NCBI GenBank assembly: GCA_943737045.1
Contig: CALSFV010000306.1
Span: 338,105 to 402,104 of the forward strand
DNA: 64,000 bases
Reading direction: 5' to 3'
DNA from: Parapristionchus giblindavisi
Lineage: Eukaryota; Nematoda; Chromadorea; Rhabditida; Diplogasteridae
In this document: positions 25,501-38,975 of the stretch, in pieces
How the letters are laid out: each line of letters starts with the position of its first letter
Position numbering within the stretch: position 1 is the first letter of the stretch
Translations under genes and position numbers: made by a program
Notes under the pieces: generated by a model
Seen by the model: only the letters and a program-made list of their open reading frames with translations
Database searches by the model: none
What the model was told of the DNA's origin: nothing

Positions 25501-27878
25501 TTACTGTTTCGTTCGAATCAGATGACATCTTACAGTCACAAAAAACAATAGAAAGATGATAAGAGTGACCGCAAGGGATGGTTTGCATTTAAAGACGAAA
25601 ATCAGAGGGGGGGGGAGAAATAATATATGAAAAATAATATGAAAGAAATATGAAAAGTACCTGGTTGAATTCAAGAAGTCTCTTAAAGTTGACAAAGATT
25701 CCTTGAGCTGTTTCAGGGCGGAGGAATGCCTTGAAATTATATCATTCATATATATCATTACTGTAGATACACTCATTATGAATGAACATGGACTATACTA
25801 TATATGTATCTCTACTAGAAGACAACGATTCAATTGTATAACAGACTACAGTCTACAGTATCTTCTAATTCCTTACTCAATTCCATTGAATCGAACATCA
25901 TTATGATGGATTCTCTCCACTGTCAACATCCACTGACATTATTCAAAAAGTTATTTAAATATAAACAAGTGTACAGATAAGTATAGAAAATCAAAAAAAA
26001 TGAAATGAAGTAAGAATAAGATAAATAAATAAATATTAAACCTTGAAATCTCCAGTAGGTCCAATTTGAGTGGGGAACATGAGATTGAATGCAATGGGAG
26101 GAGTAACATCATTTCCAGTTATTGGAGACTTCATTCCAAACTTAGTTATAGCCTTAATATCATTCATTTCATATTCCCCTCATTCATTCATTCAATACCT
26201 CATGCATATCCTTATCATCATATCCTTCAATCTGAGCTAATACATCAGTCAATTGTTCCTTTGTCTCTTGAGCTACTTTTGGATCCTAAACAGAGATCAA
26301 AGATCAATCTGAAATAGATAGAGTAGTCATACATCCATCATTTTCTCAGCAGTATTCTTAATAAGATGATCAGCTCTGAAACATTCTCCAGTCTTCATAT
26401 CTTTCACCATCCAATCAGCGAATCTATCAACATGACCTGATGCTTTCAGAACTGCTTCAGGGGTTAAAGATGAACAATCTACCTACAAGTATAATACAGT
26501 CATACAGTATACTCAATTCAAATCAATAACATCACAGCACAAATAATATCAAATGACATTGATAATTGTCGGATATCACCTGTATTATTATACCAATCTA
26601 ATTGGTCTATTTATTACTAAAGGAATAAAACCAGAACATTGACATGGATTCAATAATAAATGAAATAAAGAATAAAATAGATTGGCGAAGTACCTCAAGC
26701 ATTCCCTCTTCGAGAACGAAATGTTTCCTCCATTCAGATAACATATTAGCCTTGAGAGCACATCCCATTGGACCGAAATCATACCTTAATTCATAAATAT
26801 AAATAAAATATATTTAAATCATCGTATGATGTTTAGAAATAAAGTTAGAAGAGAGTAAAGATTGAGTGAAAGTCAATTAACTAAGCAGAATGATCTACAT
26901 ATCTTACATGGCTTAGATGACCTATATGGTATATAATATGAAAGAACTCACAATCCAGTAACTCCTCCATAGATAGCAAATGATTGATCATAGAAAAATC
27001 TTCTCTTGAGAAGATCTTCCAATTTCAATCTATCAAATGAAGCTTCCTTTGGAGCAAGTGACAATTCTGTCTCTTCCAACTTCTTCTTACGTGCTTTCAA
27101 TTCAACTACTGCCTACAATAACAATCATTCATATTCATATTATCACAATATATGAGAATACCTTATCAATATCAATCTTAGGTGCTCCTTTTGATTTGAG
27201 ATCTCTAATCAAATCTCCATATTCCTTCACTGCAGCACGAAGAGGAGCCAGTTGCTGAAAGATAATCATCAATCAATCAATAAATCAATACATATTAATT
27301 GAATAAGTAGATATTTGTTCCAACTAGTCTTACTAATTACTGTATGATGAATGAATAAGATAAACTAACAGCTTCAACAGCAGGATCAGCCATGACTCGA
27401 ATATAATCAGATATTCTATGAGCGATCTTCTTACTGAATTTACCACTCTCGAATCCTTTCTTTGATGAGAAGAAGCGATGAGTGAGAACAAGAGATGAAC
27501 TCTACAATGAGATCAGTGTCATAGTGAATAGATGAATAGAAAGGGAAAGGAGAAGAAACATTGTTGGACAAGCAGAGATAGATTGATAGAGTCGAGGATA
27601 AAGAGATGTTCAACTTCATTTAGAATTGTCATGGATCAATGGTAAATACATATTTTCCTATATACCGAAGTAAGATAAGAAAAGATTATAAGGGACGTTC
27701 CACGCGGAATTAGTGAGCTAAGGAAAAGAAAGAGAGGAAGGGTGAGAGAGATAGAGGAGGATGGAAAGCACTGGACAGAAGGGTGGAAGAGAGTGAAAGG
27801 GAGAACCTTGGAATGAGTGAAGAGAGAAGAAACGAATGAGAGTCGAGATGAATTGAATAAAAGAGAAGTTAATCTCAT
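22571..27878 (-). CDS. GARS1: Glycine--tRNA ligase, dual mitochondrial/cytosolic starts
   Basis: Class II aaRS. The first exon starts at 27878 ([20 protein letters not shown]) and splices at about 27809 into an exon at about 27502. That exon continues [19 protein letters not shown] and meets a second Met, MADPAVEA, at 27391-27393. The first part is a mitochondrial presequence; the second Met is the likely cytosolic start, as known for animal GARS. A WHEP domain follows ([20 protein letters not shown]), then the catalytic core: [20 protein letters not shown] (motif 1 region), [36 protein letters not shown] (motif 2) and [11 protein letters not shown] (motif 3). The anticodon-binding domain is present ([33 protein letters not shown]). 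Stop at 22571-22573. About 700 residues, near normal. Two introns hold insertions. Confidence 0.97.
23990..24370. other. Oversized GARS intron with insertion-like sequence
   Basis: This intron is about 400 nt while its neighbours are about 50 nt. It is built of A/T runs and phrases such as CAAAAATAACAGCAAAAATA. I see no clear terminal inverted repeat and no ORF, so an old inserted element is only an inference. Confidence 0.4.
24625..24808. mobile_element. GC-rich MITE-like insert in a GARS intron
   Basis: CATACGTG at 24625-24632 is matched by CACGTATG at 24801-24808. The ends are GC-rich (CCACTGCCGCTAGCGGCA; TGCAATGCCCGGC), and the interior has three CCGACCCCCCGATTTT-type repeats. Composition contrasts sharply with the AT-rich intron around it. 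About 184 bp, non-coding. Confidence 0.6.
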
Positions 27879-28468
27879 AAAGGATCAACTTCTCTCCTTC
27901 TTCAGTAACCTAAACTCCATGTATTTGTATTCCATTGCAATGTCTAGTCAACAATATGACGTCATACATTGTGAAAGTAGGGAAGAATAGTGAAAATGAT
28001 GCAATACCAATAGAAGATGAAGAAGAAGCAATAATAATGATGCAAATGATACATTTGAATAGTGAATAGAAATTATCATAGACGATATGATATTACGAGG
28101 ATGAAAACCTCCTCATTATATAACGACAAAACCATGTTAGAAAATCTTTATTCATAATCTCACACATTTAGTATATCTTTGAAAAAAACAACGTTAGATT
28201 AGATCAACATGAAAAGTTTCGTTCCTAGACACATTAAATATCCATTGTATAAATCAATAAATCGATCACAATGAATGTTTAATGTGCGATATTGCAAAAT
28301 GCACAGAGAAAATAACAAAAACATTAGAAAACAATTTTAAAAAACAACTAAAGCTATTCGATTTACTATTAAACCTATGTGATAACAAATCAAAAATGTT
28401 ATAATGAATTAGTCCATGAGTACTAATTAGATATGATTGATAGATGAATGAATTATTCACTAGATAAA
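27879..28468. other. Intergenic spacer between GARS and the ornithine carrier
   Basis: It lies upstream of the GARS start, so it probably holds that promoter, and downstream of the carrier stop. AT-rich; no gene seen. Confidence 0.5.
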
Positions 28469-29880
28469 TTAGATAATGGAATTCATAAACTTCTTACTTT
28501 CCTCATATGCAACGAATAGACAACCAGATGCAAGACATGAACGGATGAGAGTAGGAAGTAAACCCTATACATCATCACTCTTATCATCATCAATCAATAG
28601 TATCGATCTTACCGTATACAATGCTCGTATTCCTTCTTCCTTAGCAATCTTCACTAGGAGACTACCAAGTGAACCTTTTCCAGATACCTAATCATTAAAT
28701 GAATGAATGAATATGTAATGATGCAGGTAAAGTATACCTGCATTCTTGATTTGACAACATCAGCAGGGAATATGGCAGTCCATAGAGCCATTCCCCCTAC
28801 TGCTCCTGATGCTGCTGTACGGAATAGACCTCAATACAACAGGATTAATATATCATGGAATAAATATATCAAGGTATGTATAATACCTATTTCATCCTTT
28901 GTCTTTCCAACAGGAGTCAACAATGTTCTACACACTTCATAAGAGCCGAAGAAGAAGAAATAACCAGGAACCTACAATCAATCAATAATATATATTCAAT
29001 AAATCAATCAATCGATTGATACAGTACTTCTCTTGCTAATGTAGGTGTAAGACCAGTAAAGAATCCTTTAACTCCATTCTGTTTCCAAATTTGACTGCAT
29101 ACAGATGTTGGTGTACTGAATCAATATTGTGAGTAAAACCAAGATATATATATAAAATAATGCTACATTCTAATAGAAGGATTAGTCTCTCGTGCAGCTT
29201 GTAGTTTACACTTGACCAATTCAGTAGGACACAATACCATAGCTGCAAATACAGCTGCGAAGGAACCTGATACTGCCTACAATCAATCAATACATCATCA
29301 TCTATATCAATCAATACTAATAATCAATACCTTCTCAAATACAGTCATATCATTAACATCTGCTCTTCCAACAACTTTAGATACCGCCTCAAATTATGCC
29401 TAGTTTAGAATGATTACAAGTGTATCAATCGATAGTCAAATATCTCACTTTCTGACAGTATCCATAGGCTGCGAATAGTACAGCATTCTCAGCTACATTA
29501 GCGGCTAATGCAGGTACAGTACCTTAATTTATACATTTATACATAACATTTATTAGCATTAATGATAATATATTTAAACACATATTAATACAATAAATCG
29601 ATATTTGAATATCGTACCTGCATATAATCCTCGTACTCCATCTAATTTAAACGTATCTCTTAGACATTTGTGCCAACTATTGTATAAATGAGGGAAAGTT
29701 TGTACTTTTACCTAAACAAATACGGTACTTGTCATCAACACAAATCAAGGTAAATACCTTAACAGTATCAAGTGGTTGACCAGCATATACATTAGCCACA
29801 CCACCTAAAGTACCCGCTAATAGATCTATAGCACCATCTTTAAGATGAGATCCTGATCCACTTCCACCTCCATGACTCAT
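28469..29880 (-). CDS. SLC25A15: Mitochondrial ornithine carrier, SLC25A15/ORC1-like
   Basis: Start at 29880 ([20 protein letters not shown]), stop at 28469-28471. It has three mitochondrial-carrier repeats: [19 protein letters not shown] (repeat 1, PLDTVKVK signature), [16 protein letters not shown] (repeat 2) and [19 protein letters not shown] (repeat 3). [32 protein letters not shown] and [20 protein letters not shown] match the ornithine/citrulline carrier subgroup closely. The protein exchanges ornithine for citrulline or protons across the inner membrane for the urea cycle and arginine metabolism. About 300 residues, the family norm. Seven short introns. Confidence 0.93.
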
Positions 29881-30287
29881 ACTGAAATTGATATCATCAT
29901 AGATAGATAGATAATCAAATGATATCGATATACTAAGAGGTTAGATGAAATACCTCACTAACATACAAAGAACAACATTCCACATATATAATTATAATCA
30001 TTTATCATTGAGAAACAATTATATATTAATTCGAATTAGAAAAATCAGACATTCTAGAACAATGATCGAGGATGTACAAAGAAAGAAGAAAGAATAATGA
30101 GAAATGAGATGAAGTTGATAACCCGTTTGTGAGGAGGAAACAATCGGAAGGATAATATTGGAATATAATAGATGGAATACAATGAATTCAATATGAAAAA
30201 TGTACAATAATCCATTATCACCGAAGAAGACATTATGCTCAAACTAATCAATAACTGTGTTAATGTATAATATAAGGAAGGATATTG

Positions 30288-31906
30288 TTAATATGCACTA
30301 AGATCATTCTTACATAATTGGAATACCATTCTTTGTCTATAGTAAGGCATATGTGATTGAGAGAATACAAGAGGACATCGTCGAGATCCAAAATCAGCAA
30401 ATTTACATGAGAATACACCACAATCAGATCCATTTTGTTGATGAGGAATATCAGATGGAGATATTAACTTCCATTCTGATGATACTAATGAGACTTTCTT
30501 CTTATCTAATGATTCCTCCTATATCATACATATAATTATCATTTCATTATCTATATAATAACAAACTAACCATAAGATATTTCATAATGCATGGTAGAAC
30601 ATTAGGATCAGGAACTCCCATTGAATCATAGAATAGAATAGTCTTCTCTTTTACTTCAACTATAGCCATAGTCCAATGAACTTTTAGATGTACAGGAATA
30701 AGTAGAATATCATATGAGAAGATATCCACCTGAATTAGAAATTAACTTTATTTTATAACGAAATAAAACGATGAGGATAGAAGAAAGCCATTTAAGAATT
30801 CAATCTTTGCTCATTCCGTTGTTAGGAATGGACGATTGCAAAGTCCTATCATTCTCAGTATTGTATACTGTTAACTAATCATTACCTTTCTGGTCCATCT
30901 TTTCACAGAAGCAAATCCCTTTGTACTAATATTAGCATAGAAGAAGGTATTGAATGCATATGTCTGAAATAATGAATACATTATATATAATAAAGATAGA
31001 TATAAATAGTAATGAATGCTCACTTTAGGTAGACCTTGTTCTTTTACACTTCTTTCCACAATCATATTGAGATACGCATTAATAATCTGAATTAAAAGGA
31101 TATAGATAAATAGAGGGTAAGATTGATTAAATATACCTCATCATTGAGCCAATTAAGATTTTTCAACGTCATAAGATCCTTTCTAGTCAAAGGAGGATCT
31201 CCATCTCTGAATTTTTCTCCTTCTGGTCCTCGTCCCCATGCATGACAACACAATTGTACAGCTTCATCCGATAGTTCTACAATCAATCGATATCACAGAC
31301 ATCTACAGTATTCCATGATGATTAGACTTACCAGGGAATTCATCAACTTTTTTCTCAGGATAAGGAATAATAATTCCTTTCAAATCGAGTCTAGTCCTGA
31401 AATCAATTTCATTTTTCTTTTCCTTCTCCAATCGATATTTAGTTCGATGCTTCAATTCTTCTTCCAGATTATTAACAGTCTTTCTGTACTCTTCTTTATT
31501 CTTATTGTACCTAAAGTATACTACCTAACTATGTACTACAAAGTATGACTTACAAGTCATGTTTGAATCCAGCAGATGGTATTTCCAATTGAAGATCTTG
31601 TATTCTTGATTGGAGAGCAGATAATGATTCATTAGTAGTTGAACATGAAGAACGATATGATTCAGTTAATGATGATGGAGATGGTGATGATATACTTATA
31701 CTTCTACTTCTACTACTATCCAAACATTTATCCTGAACAATTATATTCTTCCATATATACTATTCTCTTCTATTGGTTAACCTCTTCTTTGGTCTTAATG
31801 ATATTCTCAGAGGGAAATAGTTCATTTAATTGTTGTAAAGCTAATTCCTTTGACTCTTCTAGATTCTTCTTCATTACATCAATTCTCGTTTGTTGACTAC
31901 GACTCA

Positions 31907-31946
<40 letters not shown>

Positions 31947-34292
31947 CATTCTACCGATAACAAGATCACCCTATCAAACCAACAGTATGTCTGTGTTCTT
32001 TAAAAATAAAATTCCGGTTATTTTCCTGAACTGTCAAAATGACATGATCTTGTTATTCTACAAAGCATCAATAAATAAATATCTAAGTGATGCTTACTCG
32101 AGTTTAGTATTCCATGATACAGTATCATTCGGTTTATTAGTCGATATTTCATCATGACCAACAGAAGGAGCAGTTCGTCTTGAATCGAATACCATTTTCA
32201 TATATCTAGCCTTAGCATCTTGATCGAATACCTATAATATACTCTCGTCCATAATCAATCAATAAATCATTTATATCTATATCTATTATATCTATATCTA
32301 TTTATCTATCTATCTATCTATCGTTATATCTATTATAGCTTCGCCCCTCCAACAAATTCTATATAATCGAGTTTGCATAAGACCTTCAATGCAGTAATGA
32401 CAACGAAATTATATTCGAATTACGTAACAGTCAAAACTTCAGCTTTCTGAAGACAAAAAAGTCAAACTAAACCCCAAACTTATGTAGAAATAAAAGTTTA
32501 CATAATTTACATAATAAGTAAATAATCTCACATTAATTTGATCGTATAATTTCTTTCTATCAGCCATTTCTTTCTTGATATGAGAATGATTATGTCTTCC
32601 AATAACCTTCTTACTAATCATACGATATGGATCACGTTCTTTCCTTCTCCATGTATCTCGTCTACAATATATTCATATATCATCTAATATAATAATGTAT
32701 TATATCATACTTTGAATGATTATGAAATGGAATAGTCTTAGGAGTTTGTTGTCTACTAGCACTATCTTCAGGTAAAGGTGAACTACACGAATGAATGAGT
32801 GAATGAGGTGATTGTTCTCCTCCTATTCCATCTTCATATACATGTAATCGTTGTCTATCTTGTGATGTAGTTGATGATTGAGATGGTGAATGAGTACAAG
32901 CATTCATTGTAGATTGAAATGTAACATATTCCAATAGACGTGTAGTCTTCACTTCAGATGATACAGTAGAATCAAGTACTGGACGACATTCTAATCGTCG
33001 TCCAGTTACATCCAAGATCTGATCAATCATCATTCATTATCAATCAATAAACTAATAACAAGTTCATCTCAATCATCGTTGAAAAAAGATTTACAACTAA
33101 GTTAATATGAAAAAAAAGAAGGTTACAGTAATCTATTCATCTCATGAACGCTTGTAGGATTAAAAATATGAAAAAGCATCTCACTTCTTCATCTTCATCT
33201 TTATCTGAATCAATCGTAATAATATCTCGACGAGTATTCTTCGAATAATTAAGACTAAATTAAAATAGTTTAAAAAGATAGTGAATTGGGAATCTGAACT
33301 TTTCAATTGTTGATACATTAGGAGTTCGTATAATGGGTATTTCATCTTCTTCATCATTACTTCTTTCATTTATAATCAATAATTCTTCATCTGCCGATTC
33401 ATCAGGCACATTGATTACTTCTTCTACACCTACAATAATAATATCTTTATGTGGGTTTAAGGTAAGCAAGATAAAAATTACAATCACAATCAATTCTTTG
33501 CTGTTTAAACAATTTCCCGTTGATGATTCCCCTCTGGCCATAGATCGAAAAAGTACGCTACAGACAACGAAGCCTGACCGCATTTCGGGATTGTTATATT
33601 GTTTGATTAATCATTATTCCACACATTTTTTTCGACAGTATCGTTCATGTGATAAATATATCCTAGCGCATTTTGAAAATCTGTAACGTCAACCTATGCA
33701 TCTGGTTCCCTGCCTTAAAATGTGATACGGGGATATGGGATATGAAGATGCTAATGAAATTTGAAAAATACAACTTACGATCTAAATGAATAATCTCTTG
33801 AATAAGTTGAGGTTCTTCATCATCTTCACTCGTATCATGTACAGTAATCACTTCATTATCTCTTCCTCTAGATCCATTATACCATACATAGGACATTAGC
33901 GAATCCCAAGCTGTATATATATTTTTCACTCCTCATTTTTGTGTTTCGTTTCGTTAATAAGCACATTGATAAAAATATATACATATATATATATATATAT
34001 ATTTATATATCATAAACATACAATATATTAAAGACTCTAACCTCTATGGAAAGTTGATTTCTTCGGTGGAGGACCTCCTGAAGTATCCAATTGACTGCGT
34101 TTCCGCTCTGTAATACCATCTATAGTACGAATAACAGTATGAATAGTTCGTGTACTTATATCAGTAGGTACAATTACTAATGTTTTACGTGCATAACCGG
34201 GAAGAAATATAAATATAGAAATATCTCTGAAAACACATACGTGATTCGGAGATGTCGAGCGATACCGAACCACCAGCTGAAGAATTACGCAT
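30288..34292 (-). CDS. SUMO-specific protease, Ulp1/SENP1-2 family
   Basis: Stop at 30288-30290. The C-terminal C48 peptidase domain is complete: [20 protein letters not shown], then [32 protein letters not shown], the catalytic His in [13 protein letters not shown], Asp in LFYDSMG, Gln/Cys in [16 protein letters not shown], and the tail [10 protein letters not shown]. The oxyanion Gln and the Cys are intact, so it should be active in SUMO maturation and deconjugation. The N-terminal half is long, Ser/acid-rich ([39 protein letters not shown]) and poorly conserved, as in SENP1/2/Ulp1, and contains SUMO-interaction-like acidic/hydrophobic runs. The 5' end is uncertain: [17 protein letters not shown] at 34292 is one candidate, but its junction to the next exon is unclear. 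Confidence 0.88.
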
Positions 34293-34770
34293 CTCCTGAT
34301 TAAACAACCATATAACAAATCCTACTTCATAGGCTCAAAACAATTTACCTTTTGGAGAAGAGAAATTGATAACGAAATCAACTCAAGACTATGGTCACTA
34401 AACTTCCTGACAATTTCTTTATAATATTTCTTCCTCGTTTTATCAAAATCAATTTTAAGTATCAACAACGATAATGACGTTTATGTTGATTTTTGAGAGA
34501 AGAATAGATTAGAGATCGCAAATATTTATCGATGGACTGTGAAAATGAGAATGAATCCTTGAAACTCAACAGAGCGTGCAAACGTAATTACTATAATTTA
34601 TAAAAAGGAAAAAAAAACAGAATTCATTTTCAACGAACGAGAACGATAATACGTAACAACCAATATATTAGTTAAAGAAGTAGAGGAAGGAATTGATGAG
34701 ATGAAGAAATACAATATAAATGAATGAATGAGAACAAATGATACAACTATTGTAATACAAATATATTAGA
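34293..34770. other. Spacer between the SENP 5' end and the PRPF19 stop
   Basis: AT-rich; it probably contains the SENP promoter and 5' UTR. No further gene seen. Confidence 0.45.
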
Positions 34771-37483
34771 TTACTTATAGATCCTCAATGTCTTATCCAT
34801 TCCAGTTGATAATAGTGATAGAGCATTTGGTCCAAATCGTACTCCAGTTACAGCAGACTGAATATTTTTAATCAAATTTTTAATTAAATCCATTTGTTCA
34901 AATGGAAACACATCTCGATGAAAAATAAAGTGGAAAAAAGAGGCGAAACTAGGATTCCAGTTCAATCGTTTAATGAGCAAAATGAGCAATTATATACAGT
35001 AATATTATCAAATTATTAATTTATGATTATGAGCGCAAAGCAAAACGTGAGCATCTAATCAGTCCTCGTCACGAAATTTTAAGTTATAATGTGATTTTTT
35101 TTAAATAGATTCAAAGACATACTTGACTCTCTTCGAAAGAAGCGATGATAGTCCATGGTTTGACATGGATAACAGATAAATCATTAGCTGCTACTCCAAG
35201 ATATGTTCCACTTTCATCAAAGAAGATATCATTCACCTGACATTCATTCATTTACTATCCAATATACTAAATAAATAGACAGTCTATCTAGCATACCGGG
35301 AATTTGCCATCCTTGATGGAAATAGTCTTCAGATTCTTTAGCTTACGAAGATCCCACAGTTTAACCTACAAATTTGTTCAACAATGAATACCGTAATATT
35401 TTATGATAAGTAATGTAAACCTCTCCATCTTCAGCTCCAGAAGCGAGATAATATCCATTCTCTGAGAAAGCAATCGATCGAACAGCACCAGAATGACCAG
35501 GGAAATTTGCTACGTTAGTCTACAAACGGATTATAATTAATTATCCCTCTATTGACATAAAATATTCTTAGTAAAAACATCAAAGGAGATACAGTAATCA
35601 TAGGTCAAATAGCTACGTTACACATTTTGAAAATGCGGTCATGTTTTTCGATTTTACGGAAATTTTCGGCTCAAAATGCGGTCAGGCTTCGTAGTTTGTA
35701 ACATACTTTTCGAACCTATAACGATGCATTCGTGTATATCTTATGAACACAACCAATATTTATTAGGATATCAGGATAAATCAATAAATGGATAGATGCG
35801 ACTAAAGGGTTTTATTGAGGTTCATAGTTACAGCTATTAATATACGTGCAAAAATATAAAGAATTCATATACCTAGAAAAATTACCTGCTGCTTGAGATC
35901 CCAAATCTTGACCACAGAATCAGCAGTTCCAGTTCCAAAGATGAGGCCATCAGGATGGAATTGAGCTGATGATACACCGATCGTTCCTGAATCATCTCCA
36001 CGAATCTGCAACGAGTACTATACGTTCAGTCATTTACCGTTTAATAATAATGATAATAATAAATGCATTTAAAAGGCACCAGATTTGTCTTATGAAACGA
36101 CACTTTTTTTCTGTGGGGAGAAGAAATAATAATGATAAAAAGAAATAGAAACCTTGCAAAGAGTCTTTCCGACTACGATATCAGAGAAAGCCCAATGACC
36201 ATCATCAGAGACGGAGAGAACGAAGTCTCCAGTTGCATGAAGAGATATTCCAGTGACAGGTGCTTGATGAGTATCAATCACATGACGACAATTCTCATCC
36301 GATCCACTCCATACACGCACCTATATTACAACAAATAAAATTAATTTGAATATATCAATCAACTATATAAAAAAATCTTTGCATGGTCAAGAAAAGAGGT
36401 GGTCGTACTTGAGAATCACTGGAGCAGGAGACAGCAGTATTTTGATCGGGATGAAGAATTACTCCATTGATTTTCTTTTGATGTCCTTTGAATACAGTAA
36501 CTACTTGCTCCTTGACTACATTAAACAATGCAACAGTCTTGTCCGCACCACCAGTAAGAACCAAGTCTCCCTAGAAACAAATCATCAGCCATATTTATGG
36601 ATACGAATTACACACTTGAACATCGAGAGCGGTGATACCAGGAACACCAGCGGAATGAATTGCATTGTGCGAAGCAACCTGAAATTAAATTTACAATTAA
36701 ATCACTTACAACGTGATGGACAGGTAACGAAAAGTAATTGCCTGTTTGAGAGCTGAAATGTCCTCAGATTTAGCGAGATCTTCAGAAACTTCCTTTCCAC
36801 GTTGTTTTCTTGCAGCAGTGAGAGTTTTTGCCTTAAAAGTATTCAAAATGAAAACTCGATATATTCAAATGATCAAATACCTTGTCATCAAGCTTTTTAG
36901 CAACAGCATCGCTCATTCCACCTTCCTCTACGCTCCTTTCCATATTGACGTCAGAATCACCGGCAGCGAGATTAGACGCATGAGGCTTCAATGTAGATAA
37001 AGCTTCACGAGCTCCTGTTAACTCCTTTGTAAGACGGGCGATGACACGGCATGCAGCATCATGCTGAAAGCAATTTTACCGGATAATTAGCATTATCCTT
37101 CGCAGCATACTTGATAGAGAGAATGTGATAGCTCCTGTCTCGCTAATTGTAATTGTTGTCTGAGAGAGAAACTATGTAGCATGCAGGCATCCCATTCATC
37201 TTGAAGAATCTTGAGTAAGGATGGAATAGATGTTGCTGTGATAGAACGGGGAGCAGCATCAGCAGCAGGAGCCTTCAGTTCAACCAACTGCGAATAACTT
37301 ATTAAAAGGAATCAAACAGAGTAATCAAACCTGGTCCTCCGATAGCTTCTCATTGGAGATAGGGTCGGTTCCATTTTCAATGATAAACTTGATTATTAAT
37401 CGCTTCTCGAAAATTTGGCCAGAGACAGGAGAAACAACGGGATTTTCAGCAACCTGTCCGCTAATGGCGCAGACAAACGTCAT
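34771..37483 (-). CDS. PRPF19: Pre-mRNA-processing factor 19 (U-box E3 ligase, WD40)
   Basis: Start at 37483 ([20 protein letters not shown]), stop at 34771-34773. The U-box occupies about residues 1-70 ([34 protein letters not shown]). A coiled-coil tetramerisation region follows ([57 protein letters not shown]). The C-terminal seven-bladed WD40 contains [80 protein letters not shown] and [14 protein letters not shown]. Prp19 is the core of the NineTeen complex that stabilises the activated spliceosome and ubiquitinates PRPF3. Length close to the human 504. One intron hosts a MITE copy. Head-to-head with the RNF5/185 gene. Confidence 0.97.
35599..35720. mobile_element. MITE 'TAGGTCGAA' family copy in a PRPF19 intron
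   Basis: It begins CATAGGTCAAATAGCTACGT, contains GCGGTCATGTTTTTCGATTT and GCGGTCAGGCTTCG, and ends TAACATACTTTTCGAACCTA. Order and terminal repeats match the copies at 16320 and 59017. Confidence 0.8.
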
Positions 37484-37980
37484 CTTAATATAATATTTTA
37501 ATGCAAATGCAACGTAGATGTAGTAGAGATCATCAAAAAGAGGAATACCTATCCTATCTAGCGAAATTTTATTTAAAAAAAATGAGGTTGGCTAAATCAC
37601 ACTTGTCAACTGAAAACTCTTGTTCAAATTTCGAATTTTAACAGCGTCAATACTACACGCAACACGCAATTGCGCGAACAAATTAAACACAACGCATCCG
37701 TAAAATCAATAAGTGAAAATTTGAGGTATTGTGGATTTTCGATTGCATGATTTGCATTTAAGAAGTGCATACAAAGAATAAAAGGCATTGTACGTTAAAC
37801 TAGCTGAATTAAATTATAAATCAAGCGTTAAGTTGAATTTTCGAAATTAAAATTCAAAACCGCAAAATAGAATACAGCGAGTGAGATAATTTTCTGTATA
37901 TTCTTAATTTCTGCCTGAAGAGTGACGTCACAGTAATACTCGCTATCAACGGTTACTTGTGACTATCGATCCTTATAATC
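37484..37980. promoter_or_regulatory. Shared 497-bp divergent promoter region of PRPF19 and RNF5/185
   Basis: The two start codons face away from each other, and no other gene lies between them. Short inverted CGCAATTGCG (about 37664) and TGACGTCA (about 37922) motifs are visible; the latter matches a CRE/ATF consensus. Its function is inferred from position. Confidence 0.55.
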
Positions 37981-38707
37981 ATGTCTGCCGAAGGCAGTAC
38001 TGAAATTCCATCTCAGGGTACTAGTGGTGAGTCTTCAAAAGAGCCCAACGAAAATAAAGGAACTAACAACGATGATAACTCTAGGTTTGTTTATATTTCT
38101 GGTCTGATAATATGATTGTAACATAATTTATTCAAGATTCGAATGTAACATTTGCTTGGATACGGCTAAAGATGCAGTAGTTTCTCATTGTGGTCATCTA
38201 TTCTGTTGGCCTTGTCTTGTTCAATGGCTTGATACTCGTCCAAACAGACAAGTTTGCCCTGTATGCAAGGCTCTTATCTCTAGAGATAAGGTATGATCTT
38301 ATTATTATGGTAGTCGTATTATATCCACATTTTAGGTGATTCCTTTGTACGGAAGGGGCGGAAACGAATCAGATCCTCGAGACAAAGTGCCTCCTCGGCC
38401 GCGTGCTCAACGACAAGAAGCTCCTCAAGGATTTCCTGGATTTCATTTCGGGGAAAATGGAACAGGAGGTGGAATGCACTTCTCGCTCGGAATAGGTATG
38501 TAGTTTAGCCTTATTGATAACATACCGTATACTATGTTAATAGGTGTCTTCCCATTCTCGATGTTTGCCAATTTCTTCAATTCGTCAATGGATCGTCGTC
38601 CTGATCCTCCTAATATTGGATCACAACAACATCAAGAAGAACAATTCCTTGGAGATGTTTTCCTGTACCTTGGAATCATTTTCATTGCTTGGCTTATACT
38701 TTTGTAA
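37981..38707 (+). CDS. ER membrane E3 ubiquitin ligase, RNF5/RNF185-like
   Basis: ATG at 37981 ([20 protein letters not shown]), stop at 38705-38707. The RING finger reads [20 protein letters not shown], then [16 protein letters not shown], then [20 protein letters not shown], a C3HC4 pattern typical of RNF5/RNF185. A GRGG...PPRPRAQR linker and Gly/Phe-rich segment follow. The C-terminal hydrophobic region ([15 protein letters not shown]) is one predicted helix, and an upstream [11 protein letters not shown] stretch may be the other. The family acts in ER-associated degradation at the ER and outer mitochondrial membrane. About 190 residues, as expected. Four introns. Confidence 0.93.
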
Positions 38708-38975
38708 TTTAGTAATTTAAATTCCTCTACGAGTAGGGTCCACTTCATTCCGATATCAGGATACTTTTGATACATCTCCCACCAATTAGATTTATTCAAA
38801 TTGATATTACAATACACAATATACAAAAGGGAATGTCTTAAAACGTTCTGGAAATATTTATAAATTACTATTTGTATTGTATGAATTTCTATTACGCTCT
38901 TTAGAGAAGATACTGTACATGCCAAATTTAAAAAAAAAATGAATCACAAAATAAATTAAGAGTATGAAGGATTGT

